DNA from: Bacteroidota bacterium
Lineage (GTDB): Bacteria; Bacteroidota; Bacteroidia; Bacteroidales; Paludibacteraceae
Direction of reading: 5' to 3'
NCBI GenBank assembly: GCA_022709605.1
Contig: JAKLIM010000156.1
Coordinates: 1 to 8,241, forward strand
DNA length: 8,241 nt
Shown: positions 1 to 6,064 of the stretch, piece by piece
Numbering within the stretch: position 1 is the stretch's first letter
How the letters are laid out: each line of letters starts with the position of its first letter
Position numbers and translations under genes: made by a program
The notes under the pieces: model-generated
The model's database searches: none
What the model saw: the letters and a program-made list of their open reading frames with translations, nothing else
Told to the model about the DNA's origin: nothing

Positions 1-44
1 ACAACAATACAAAACAGAAACTACTTGGGATTATAATCAATTGA

Positions 45-1718
45 CTATCTTTGATTTATAACCGGACAGTAGTGATTTGAAATATTATAAATAGTATTTC
101 CACTTATGGTTGTTAAATCTAAATTACCCCAGGCAATTAATCCGTAAATAGCTGGATTCGAAGCTGATGCAGTTTTTAAACTGTGGATTGTATTATTGAT
201 AATATTATTTATCCCACGAGTTGAAACTATTCCGCGAGTGTACGCAAATTGAATATTGGCTGTCGAATTTACCGTACCATTTGTCAAATTGGCAATCAGG
301 TTGTTCGAGATTGTGTTAACACCTGTCCCGTTCAAATAAATTGCACGTAAAGATTGTGGTGCTGTTAATGACTGAGAATTTGAATGAATGCTGTTTGCAA
401 CTGTGCTACTTCCAATTGTGTTGTTGCTAATTGTGGTAGTACCAGCCTCAAGAGTTTTATATATCCCATAAAAGTTTGATGCTGAATCCGGTAAATTATT
501 ATAAAGCGTAATTGATCCAATCGAGTTATTTTCGCAACTTATTGTACCTGTACCTGCTAACTTTATGCCGTAAAAATCCATGGTTGATCCGCCGGTAACT
601 GATATAGAACCATTGTCGGTACTTGTACCAATATTATTCCCAGTTGTTGTTCCGATATTTACATTTCCTCCTAAAATATTGATTGCTGTCCAGGTTGCAT
701 CGCCCGAATTACTCCAGTTGATGTTTTTTATTGTGTTACCTTGAATAGAAGAAGTGCCAACCATGTCATCATTCAGTTGGATTGCTGTATAAACGTTGTT
801 TCTTGCCGATGTTTTGGTTAGCGAAGTACCTCCGCACAAAGCTGATTTACCACCAATGTAATTGTTTGTAATTGTATAATTGCTACCATCTTCAATTTTT
901 ATTGCACCAAACTTAACAATATTTTGAGTTGGAATAAAATCATTTTGTTCAAAGAAACTATTCGTCGAAATTATCCAATCGGTATTGTGTTGAAAAAGAT
1001 AAATGCCGTAGGATGATAATCCTGAATTATAAATATCATAAATATTGTTGTTGCTGATTACATTTCCACTGTTGGGTTTCAATGGTGTTCCATCTGAAAA
1101 AATAGCGTTAGTTGGTCGGCTGGTTGCACTGGTTATATCATTATTCTCAATGGTATTATCATCGTTCCCTGTTGAATATGTAGTAGTTGCGAAAAGTATT
1201 ACACCAAAATAATAGTTCGTTGAAGCACCCTTAATTGTAGAATATTTTACAGTATTTCCGGATGCATCATTTATAAACCGGAGGGTTGAAGTGAAATTTA
1301 AATTAGAAATGCTTAAATTTGAAATTATTAAACTTTTCGTGGTACCTTGAGCATTCACACGTCCATCGATAACTACATGATCTGCTCCATTTAAATCGAT
1401 AAGGGGAGCATCAAGATTTCCACTAACTGAAATGTCTGATGATGTAGGATATATTTTTATCGAACTGTAATCAGAAGTGCCGCCACTACCGGTGTATCCA
1501 CTCTGATAAAGTTCAGTAAGGTTAGTGGTAATTTGCAATTCAATTTCGCCGGTAATAGTTCCTGCATTGATCGCATCGAATGCATCTTTTAAAGTAGTGT
1601 AATTTGCACTTGTACCTACTGTTTTCACAGTTTGGGCCAACAAGTTTAAATTAATTGACAATATAAATAGAATTGGCAATGCGAAAAACCTGATCTGTTT
1701 TGTTACATTAAAGTTCAT
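45..1718 (-). CDS. Secreted right-handed parallel beta-helix surface protein, probably truncated at its C terminus
   Basis: The 557-residue product begins with a clear signal peptide: K7 and R10, a hydrophobic stretch at about 11-27, and a probable cleavage in LLA|QT at 28/29. The mature start (TVGTSANYTTLKDAFDAIN) resembles the N-terminal module of many large Bacteroidota surface proteins. The rest is dominated by imperfect repeats such as ISNNNI, ITNNYI, IQGNTI, ISNNTI and ISGNTI spaced along residues 130-545, as expected of a right-handed parallel beta-helix (NosD/pectate-lyase-like fold). Residue 106 onward (LNGADHVVIDG) is the usual opening rung. The substrate is unknown. Family members are normally longer and end in a type IX secretion C-terminal domain. 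Here the chain ends in the middle of a rung pattern (TIYNISN, then HYCPVINQR and a TAG stop) with no such domain. It could be a naturally short form, a decayed gene or a frameshifted one. The start at 1718 gives the intact signal peptide. Confidence 0.8.
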   Translation of the reverse strand: MNFNVTKQIRFFALPILFILSINLNLLAQTVKTVGTSANYTTLKDAFDAINAGTITGEIELQITTNLTELYQSGYTGSGGTSDYSSIKIYPTSSDISVSGNLDAPLIDLNGADHVVIDGRVNAQGTTKSLIISNLSISNLNFTSTLRFINDASGNTVKYSTIKGASTNYYFGVILFATTTYSTGNDDNTIENNDITSATSRPTNAIFSDGTPLKPNSGNVISNNNIYDIYNSGLSSYGIYLFQHNTDWIISTNSFFEQNDFIPTQNIVKFGAIKIEDGSNYTITNNYIGGKSALCGGTSLTKTSARNNVYTAIQLNDDMVGTSSIQGNTIKNINWSNSGDATWTAINILGGNVNIGTTTGNNIGTSTDNGSISVTGGSTMDFYGIKLAGTGTISCENNSIGSITLYNNLPDSASNFYGIYKTLEAGTTTISNNTIGSSTVANSIHSNSQSLTAPQSLRAIYLNGTGVNTISNNLIANLTNGTVNSTANIQFAYTRGIVSTRGINNIINNTIHSLKTASASNPAIYGLIAWGNLDLTTISGNTIYNISNHYCPVINQR

Positions 1719-2456
1719 TTTTAATTATATTATAAAATTTATAAAATAAATAATATCAATATCTTAATTAACTAAATTGTAAACAGAGGTATTTTTTCGG
1801 CATCAAATTAATTAATAAACTGTAATAATTTCCAAGTTATAGTTATTATAAATTGGAAAAAATAACAAAATTATTTAATTTGAAGTTATGCTTTAGGGGG
1901 AGTAATCAAATTGTGTCAAAAAAATGAATATAAAAATAAACATCAAAAGCACAATAATTGACAAAGATAGTATTTTATATTTACATATTTAACACTAAAT
2001 CTTGACAAAATTAAAAAAATACACATAATCTGTGATAAAAATGAAATTAATTATTTTCTATAAAATCAGAATTAGGTGTAATTCATTAATTTAATAAAAA
2101 TTTACACATTTTATTATTTTAATGTATATGTATAATTATTTGATATTGAATAAATTATATAATTTAAAACTACATATTAAGTTAGTTTTATCAATTTGAT
2201 TTTTAATTGCAATCTGCTTATTCAGAATCTCAAATAAACTTCTGTTATGTAACCTAATAAGAAAAAAAAATATATATTGAGAATAAATTGAATTAATTTT
2301 ACACTTTTATGTAGTCAAATAAAGGAGGTGTTTAAAAATAATTTAAGCAAGTGAACATGAATTATTTGAAATAAACATGTTTTTTTCATTGTCCAAATCA
2401 GGGAAAATGAGAATTTGAATCAAAGCAAAATCTCACAAAAAAATATCCTATATTGC
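1719..2456. other. A+T-rich gene-free stretch
   Basis: About 740 bases with no supportable gene on either strand and stops dense in all frames. It separates the beta-helix gene from the terminator of the minus-strand block, so it should hold the promoter of the beta-helix gene and perhaps a long leader. Several TAnnTTTG-like boxes occur on the minus strand, but in sequence this A+T-rich such matches are expected by chance. An AAAGGAGGTG string at 2321-2330 is not followed by an open frame of useful length. A weak inverted repeat (AACATG 2354-2359, CATGTT 2376-2381) precedes a T run. Nothing here resembles a tRNA, rRNA or CRISPR. Confidence 0.7.
1962..1969 (-). promoter_or_regulatory. Candidate -7 box for the beta-helix gene
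   Basis: Read on the minus strand this is TATCTTTG, an exact fit to the Bacteroidota -7 consensus TAnnTTTG and identical to the boxes at 7113-7120 and 7186-7193. No good TTTG -33 box lies 19-21 bases upstream, and it would give a leader of about 240 bases, so the call is weak. Confidence 0.3.
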
Positions 2457-2499
2457 AAAAAAAAAACCGATTGATAATTTTAGAAATTACCAACCGGTT
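2457..2499 (-). terminator. Strong intrinsic terminator closing the minus-strand block
   Basis: On the minus strand a 16-bp stem is formed by 2484-2499 pairing with 2465-2480 across a three-base loop (2481-2483). Every position pairs, with two G-T wobbles. It is followed by an unbroken T run (the ten A's at 2457-2466 on the plus strand; the innermost two also belong to the stem). It begins 26 bases after the stop codon of the DUF1847-like gene, as expected for the 3' end of that transcript. Confidence 0.9.
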
Positions 2500-2524
2500 C
2501 TTTTGAACTTTTTTTCAAATAGAA

Positions 2525-2989
2525 TTATTTCACAAACTCCTGATATGGATTATGCTTATGTTCTCTATCCTTCACTACCAGTGTTGTAGTAGGTGCTTTC
2601 GATTTCATGTTAAACAAAATATCATGACCTACACAAAGTCCGAAAGAGATATTCAGCTCAGTATTGTTAATAGCCAGAAAATCAGCCTGCCCGGCCGGAT
2701 TGCACGAAGTACCCTTTACAGTTTCATCATCAAGCATATCCGAACCTTTAATTTTAGCATATTTGCAGTCCACTGTATAAACCTCAAACTGATCCGAAAG
2801 GCGTTCTTTTAAATTCATCGCTTCACGAGTCATTCCTACACAATGCGCTATACCAATGCGTCTTATACCTGTATTGGCGGCAAATAATTTCAATTCCTCT
2901 ACACGATTCTGCCCCATCAACAACGAATCCTCAGCTGCCCGCATTAACTTTAAGTCCGAGTTTGAATAAAGCTCCTTTAGATTTTCCAT
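2525..2989 (-). CDS. DUF1847 (COG4887)-like putative metal-binding protein, short form
   Basis: The 154-residue cytoplasmic protein has no signal peptide or membrane segment. Its core matches my memory of the DUF1847 family: RIGIAHCVGMTREA (44-57), FEVYTVDCKYAKI (68-80), GTSCNPAGQADFL (93-105), and FGLCVGHDILFNMKSKAPTT (116-135) followed by VVKDREHKHNP. Cysteines C50, C75, C96 and C119 sit in the conserved segments, and H49 and H122 lie next to two of them, a plausible metal or thiol site. Typical members are somewhat longer and carry an extra N-terminal cysteine cluster, which is absent here. No biochemical function is established for the family. The gene follows the reductase fusion after a 77-base gap containing a palindromic repeat, and is the last gene before a strong terminator. 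That placement suggests it serves the same thiol/metal-related system, which is an inference. Confidence 0.78.
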   Translation of the reverse strand: MENLKELYSNSDLKLMRAAEDSLLMGQNRVEELKLFAANTGIRRIGIAHCVGMTREAMNLKERLSDQFEVYTVDCKYAKIKGSDMLDDETVKGTSCNPAGQADFLAINNTELNISFGLCVGHDILFNMKSKAPTTTLVVKDREHKHNPYQEFVK

Positions 2990-3033
2990 TTAAAGAATTA
3001 TTTTGATACTATAAAATTTTGATCTACGCTCAT

Positions 3034-3070
3034 TCTCTCTCCTTTGGAGAGGATTAGGGAGAGGTGTTAT
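3034..3070 (-). repeat. Dispersed palindromic repeat, copy 1
   Basis: Read on the minus strand, it starts at the TAA stop of the reductase fusion and runs CACCTCTCCC-TAAT-CCTCTCC-AAA-GGAGAG. The inner palindrome CTCTCC-TTT-GGAGAG occupies 3037-3051. It is the same element as copies at 4338-4378 and 4486-4525. Short G+C-rich repeats of this kind are scattered between genes in many Bacteroidota genomes. A hairpin here could act as an mRNA 3'-end stabiliser, but no T run follows, so it is not a classical terminator. Confidence 0.75.
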
Positions 3071-4335
3071 ATTTCTTTCGAAATCGTAATTGCCGCAATC
3101 GTTCCATCGGCCACAGCAGTGGTAATCTGACGATATTTTTTACTAATAATATCGCCAACTGCATAAATATCAGGTAGATTGGTTTGCATATCTTCGTTGG
3201 TTTTTATGTAACCCCATTTATCCATTTCAGGTAAAGTATCGCCCAGCACAGCGATATTCGATTTGAAGCCGATAAATACAAAAACACCATCGGCAGCAAG
3301 CTCTTTCACTTCTTTCGTTTTCAAATCTTCGAGTATGGTAATCATTTTACCATCACGTTTCTCAAATCGGCGAGGTTCGTGTTCGTACATCACTGAAATT
3401 TTTTCGTTGGCCTGAAGTTGCTCAATAGCTGTTTGGTTGGCTGTGAGTTTATCAAACTGATGAATCATGATTACTTTGCTGGCAAATTTGGTGATAAATA
3501 AAGCTTCTTCAACCGCCGAATTTCCACCTCCAATTACAGTCACTTCTTTGTCAACAAAATATTTAGCATCGCAGGTGGCACAATACGAAATTCCTTTTCC
3601 TTTGAATTCATTCTCGCCCGGCGCATTCATGGTATTTGGTGTTGTTCCGGTGGCAATGATGATCTTTTTAGCTTTGATGGTTTCTGATTCATCAATTACA
3701 ATTTCTTTTTTTGCCAAATCTACCGAAGTTATATCCACAGCAACTTTAAAATCAATACCGGTGTGTTTTGCTTGTTCGCTCATGTAGTGTGCCAACATAA
3801 ATCCGGGCTGTGGTTGCTCAAAACCGGGATAATTGGAAACCTGATGCGTGATGCCCATGTAACCGCCCGGAAGTGCAGGATCAATTAGCACGGTTTTAAT
3901 TTTGGCCTGTCCAAGGTAAATTCCGGCTGTCAATCCGGCAGGACCGCCACCCAAAATAGCCACATCATATTCCGAAACTGTCTTTTTCTGATTGGATTTG
4001 ATCGCTTTTACTTCATTCGCAGTCAGCATTTTATCCAAACGCTCTACAATTTCAGATTTTTTTATCCCACCGCTTATAGTGTCTAAAATTTGTTTTCCAT
4101 TATCGAAAAACAAAAGGGTAGGTGAGGAGCTGACGCCAAGTTCTGTGGCCAATTCACGGTTTCCCTGACGATAAATTTTCAGGAACTTGATTTTTTCTCC
4201 ATACAATTCTGCCATAGCATCAAATTTTGGCGCTAAGGCTTCACAAGGCGGACATTCGGTTGAATAAAAGTCAACTACTACTTTTCCACCATTCAAAACT
4301 TCTTGCTGAAAATCAGCTGCATTAATTTCTTTCAT
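3067..4335 (-). CDS. Thioredoxin-thioredoxin reductase fusion flavoprotein
   Basis: The 422-residue cytoplasmic protein joins two redox modules. Residues 1-105 form a thioredoxin domain with active site C28-P-P-C31 (ECPPC instead of WCGPC) and the cis-proline in SSSPTLLFF (P72). After a linker at about 105-122, residues 123-422 form a low-molecular-weight thioredoxin reductase: FAD-binding GGGPAG (129-134), ATG (228-230), redox pair C252-A-T-C255, second nucleotide-binding GGGNSA (269-274), and the FAD-contacting YAVGD (391-395). The expected reaction is electron transfer from a reduced nucleotide through FAD and C252/C255 to the fused CPPC site and then to a disulfide substrate. The order (thioredoxin first) is the reverse of the Mycobacterium leprae fusion. 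The usual NADPH 2'-phosphate motif HRRxxxR is replaced by HQFDKLT (292-298), so the donor may not be NADPH. A repeat-derived purine-rich stretch lies 7 bases before the ATG. It sits downstream of the radical SAM gene and may reduce its peptide product. Confidence 0.93.
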   Translation of the reverse strand: MKEINAADFQQEVLNGGKVVVDFYSTECPPCEALAPKFDAMAELYGEKIKFLKIYRQGNRELATELGVSSSPTLLFFDNGKQILDTISGGIKKSEIVERLDKMLTANEVKAIKSNQKKTVSEYDVAILGGGPAGLTAGIYLGQAKIKTVLIDPALPGGYMGITHQVSNYPGFEQPQPGFMLAHYMSEQAKHTGIDFKVAVDITSVDLAKKEIVIDESETIKAKKIIIATGTTPNTMNAPGENEFKGKGISYCATCDAKYFVDKEVTVIGGGNSAVEEALFITKFASKVIMIHQFDKLTANQTAIEQLQANEKISVMYEHEPRRFEKRDGKMITILEDLKTKEVKELAADGVFVFIGFKSNIAVLGDTLPEMDKWGYIKTNEDMQTNLPDIYAVGDIISKKYRQITTAVADGTIAAITISKEI

Positions 4336-4337
4336 AA

Positions 4338-4378
4338 GATAACCTCTCCCCAGCCCTCTCCAAAGGAGAGGGAGTAAC
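4338..4378 (+). repeat. Dispersed palindromic repeat, copy 2 (inverted)
   Basis: Plus-strand orientation: ATAACCTCTCCCCAG followed by the perfect 8-bp palindrome CCCTCTCC (4354-4361), AAA, GGAGAGGG (4365-4372). It is inverted relative to copies 1 and 3. It lies just upstream of the reductase fusion start, so copies 1 and 2 bracket that gene as inverted repeats. Confidence 0.8.
4343..4350 (-). promoter_or_regulatory. Repeat-derived Shine-Dalgarno-like stretch before the reductase fusion
   Basis: On the minus strand it reads GGGAGAGG, ending 7 bases before the ATG at 4335. It is part of palindromic repeat copy 2. Most genes in this window lack a Shine-Dalgarno sequence, so this would be an unusually good ribosome-binding site, acquired by the presence of the repeat. 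Confidence 0.45.
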
Positions 4379-4439
4379 TGGTAAATTGAATTTATATTAA
4401 TTTAAAAATATCCCTTAAATATGTTCATATTTTCAAGCG

Positions 4440-4470
4440 TTCTATTAATAGAATCTTTCAACCTTTGAAA
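4440..4470. other. Two adjacent short inverted repeats between radical SAM and reductase genes
   Basis: A perfect 14-bp palindrome TTCTATTAATAGAA (4440-4453) is followed by TTTCAA-CCT-TTGAAA (4456-4470). They lie 8 bases beyond the stop codon of the radical SAM gene. They could be 3'-end hairpins of that transcript or a protein-binding site in front of the reductase gene. Neither has a convincing T run. Confidence 0.35.
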
Positions 4471-4477
4471 AATTTTA

Positions 4478-5809
4478 TTAAATGCTGTCTCCCTCACCTT
4501 TGGAAAGGGTCGGGGTGAGGTAATACCCCGCTCCCAAACTCAGCAATTCTTTCACCGGACGACAATCCGGCGAATTTGGATGACCGTATTTGTTTTTGGC
4601 AACCGAAGCACAGCCGCCTCCACAAGCCAATGCCACATCGCAGGTTTTGCATTTTTCAATGGTGGTAATATCTCGGTTTTGCCAGCTTTCGATGGCAGTT
4701 TCGTTTTTGGTAACTTCAGGGTAAAAAGTGCCTAATTCGTCGCCTTTATTTCCAACGGTGGCGGTGCAGGAGTAAATCGTGCCTGTAAAGTCAAACGCCC
4801 ATTCGGTTTTACAAGCAGGGCACGAATCGAACAATGGTGTTGGAAGTGCTTCATTTTCAGCAATGTATTTAGCAATTGAGAATGCCGGTTTGTAAAAGTC
4901 AGCAATGTATGGATGCACCTTAAGCAAATTGTATAAATGCTGATAAAGTGTGGCACGATCGAATAGTTTTTCGGGCGTACTGTTACAAAAATGCAGTTCG
5001 TAATTACGCCCAATTTGAGTTTTGAAATAAGGTGAAACAGTCCAGCCTTTATCAATTGCAAAACGCGAAAGTCCGGCCAGATTTTCAATATTTTCTTTGT
5101 CAATCACCATGCGTAAATTAATGTTTATGCCTGCTGCCAGACAAGCATCAATGCCTTCCACAATTTTATCAAAAGTGGGTTGTTTTCCTTTTAAATAACG
5201 ACGACCATCGTGTACCTCCTGCGTTCCATCCAGCGTAACCTGAACTTCGCGGATACTGGCCGTTTTAAGTAAATCAACATACGAAGCCAGGGTGTAACCA
5301 TTTGTAACAAAGGCCAAATCAAGTTTTGCTTCGTTGGCTTTGGTGATGAAATGAGTCAACATATTTCGCTGATTATCGCCCGGTAAAAGCGGTTCACCAC
5401 CAAAAACAGTGATGTATTTCCTGCGCCCGGCAAATTCAGTTTTTATATAACTGAAAAATGCATCCACCACATCGTTATTTACTACTTTTTGAACCGGATT
5501 GTAACCTTCCTGGTAACAATAGGAACAAGCAAAATTGCACGAATAATTAGGCACGAAAAACAATTGTGTTTCATCGTCTTCACGCTTTTCAGTAAAATCT
5601 AAATAAGCTAATTTGAAAGCCTTTTTTTCTTTGGCTTCATCCACCAAATAGCCACGTTGAGTAAACTCACCACTTGGATCAAGCTTATTTTTCAACATTT
5701 TTACTTCATTTGCGGTAATAATGTCAGCAGATTTATGCAATGGATTGACTATGAAATAATCTTCAGAGTCAGTAATTGGTGTTATAATATTGTGATTAGA
5801 CAAAGCCAT
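4478..5809 (-). CDS. Radical SAM/SPASM peptide-maturase-like enzyme
   Basis: Counting from the ATG at 5809, the protein is 443 residues. Residue numbers below add 17, counting from an upstream in-frame ATG at 5860. The radical SAM core has the [4Fe-4S] motif C108-NFA-C112-SY-C115, the SAM-binding GGEP at 154-157, and VTNGY (185-189). The C-terminal SPASM domain has the full auxiliary-cluster set: C350 to C365 with G360 four residues before, then C404-x2-C407-x5-C413-x3-C417 and C433, plus C347. Such enzymes generate a 5'-deoxyadenosyl radical to modify peptides (for example thioether or C-C crosslinks). The N-terminal 35-100 region fits the substrate-engaging part of these maturases. The start at 5809 is chosen because the upstream ATG lies in the loop of a terminator hairpin. 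The C-terminal LTPTLSKGEG tail comes from an intergenic repeat. The preceding 35-residue Cys-rich peptide is the obvious candidate substrate. The peptide product and chemistry are unknown. Confidence 0.93.
   Translation of the reverse strand: MALSNHNIITPITDSEDYFIVNPLHKSADIITANEVKMLKNKLDPSGEFTQRGYLVDEAKEKKAFKLAYLDFTEKREDDETQLFFVPNYSCNFACSYCYQEGYNPVQKVVNNDVVDAFFSYIKTEFAGRRKYITVFGGEPLLPGDNQRNMLTHFITKANEAKLDLAFVTNGYTLASYVDLLKTASIREVQVTLDGTQEVHDGRRYLKGKQPTFDKIVEGIDACLAAGININLRMVIDKENIENLAGLSRFAIDKGWTVSPYFKTQIGRNYELHFCNSTPEKLFDRATLYQHLYNLLKVHPYIADFYKPAFSIAKYIAENEALPTPLFDSCPACKTEWAFDFTGTIYSCTATVGNKGDELGTFYPEVTKNETAIESWQNRDITTIEKCKTCDVALACGGGCASVAKNKYGHPNSPDCRPVKELLSLGAGYYLTPTLSKGEGDSI
4486..4525 (-). 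repeat. Dispersed palindromic repeat, copy 3, inside the radical SAM reading frame
   Basis: On the minus strand: TTACCTCACCCCGAC followed by CCCTTTCC-AAA-GGTGAGGG. The hairpin is degenerate, with two central stem mismatches, compared with copy 2. It is in the same orientation as copy 1. It encodes the last residues of the radical SAM protein (LTPTLSKGEGD), the peptide typically produced when this type of repeat is read through in this frame. Confidence 0.75.
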
Positions 5810-5834
5810 TGTTGAAATTTTTGATTTTAAAATT

Positions 5835-5875
5835 AAAAAAATAACTTTTCCAAAGTTCAAAACTTTGGAAAAGTT
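5835..5875 (-). terminator. Perfect hairpin terminator between the Cys-rich peptide gene and the maturase gene
   Basis: Plus-strand AACTTTTCCAAAGTT (5843-5857) and AACTTTGGAAAAGTT (5861-5875) form a perfect 15-bp stem with a three-base loop. On the minus strand the stem is followed by ATTTTTTT. It begins 9 bases after the stop of the peptide gene and ends about 25 bases before the maturase start. A leaky terminator here would give much more peptide mRNA than maturase mRNA, which is common in RiPP operons. Confidence 0.88.
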
Positions 5876-5884
5876 AAATCATAG

Positions 5885-5992
5885 TTAGTCGTGACAACCA
5901 GCTACGATAATCGAATTTTTAGCGCAACATTGTGCAACTTTCGATTCGTTGTTACTGCTTGCACAGCAACTTTTCTTCACTACACTTTTCAT
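5885..5992 (-). CDS. 35-residue Cys-rich peptide, candidate RiPP precursor
   Basis: This small gene reads ATG to TAA with no interruption. The product starts MKSVVKKSCCASS, continues through a polar stretch (NNESKVAQ) to a second CCAK, then NSIIVAG and ends CHD. Five cysteines (C9, C10, C22, C23, C33) make up one seventh of the peptide, with the two CCA motifs 13 residues apart. It has a basic start but no hydrophobic signal peptide. It sits 72 bases after the methyltransferase and is followed immediately by a strong terminator and then the radical SAM/SPASM gene, which is the classic place for a maturase substrate. The leader would be very short (about 8 residues) if both CCA motifs are modified, or about 21 if only the second is. 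I do not recognise a named family. An alternative is a small metallothionein-like thiol peptide. Its own terminator argues that it is really expressed. Confidence 0.72.
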   Translation of the reverse strand: MKSVVKKSCCASSNNESKVAQCCAKNSIIVAGCHD

Positions 5993-6023
5993 AAAATTTA
6001 TTTTAGTTGGTGAATATTCGGCT

Positions 6024-6058
6024 TAAAATTAAACCTTTTATTTTTAACCACATACAAA
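6024..6058 (-). promoter_or_regulatory. Weak candidate promoter for the Cys-rich peptide
   Basis: On the minus strand TTTG (6055-6058) and TAATTTTA (6024-6031, seven of eight to TAnnTTTG) are 23 bases apart, a little longer than the usual 19-21. An imperfect hairpin (AACCAC and GTGGTT, 6046-6065) overlaps the upstream end and the methyltransferase stop. It could give extra peptide transcription, but the match is not decisive. Confidence 0.25.
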
Positions 6059-6064
6059 AGTGGT

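Noticed and set aside
2321..2386. AAAGGAGGTG followed by ATG codons
   Set aside because: The only frame after it is five codons (MNYLK and a stop), and the opposite-strand frame is 24 codons with no neighbours to support it.
2552..2812. Plus-strand open frame of 86 codons
   Set aside because: It is antisense to the DUF1847-like gene, has no family likeness, and lies entirely inside that gene's well-supported frame.
3467..3787. Plus-strand open frame of 106 codons
   Set aside because: It is a shadow of the reductase fusion, opposite the redox CATC and nucleotide-binding motifs.
3034..4525. CRISPR-like array suggested by three similar short repeats
   Set aside because: The copies are in mixed orientation, irregularly spaced, with genes between them and no spacers of uniform length.
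4732..5103. Second minus-strand frame of 123 codons inside the radical SAM gene
   Set aside because: It overlaps the SPASM region in another frame and shows no domain; the radical SAM frame is clearly the real one.
4005..5725. Shared peptide TANEVK in the linker of the reductase fusion and the N terminus of the radical SAM protein
   Set aside because: A 6-residue match with similar codons is curious, but the flanking residues differ, and it is too short to argue for duplication or a common docking site.
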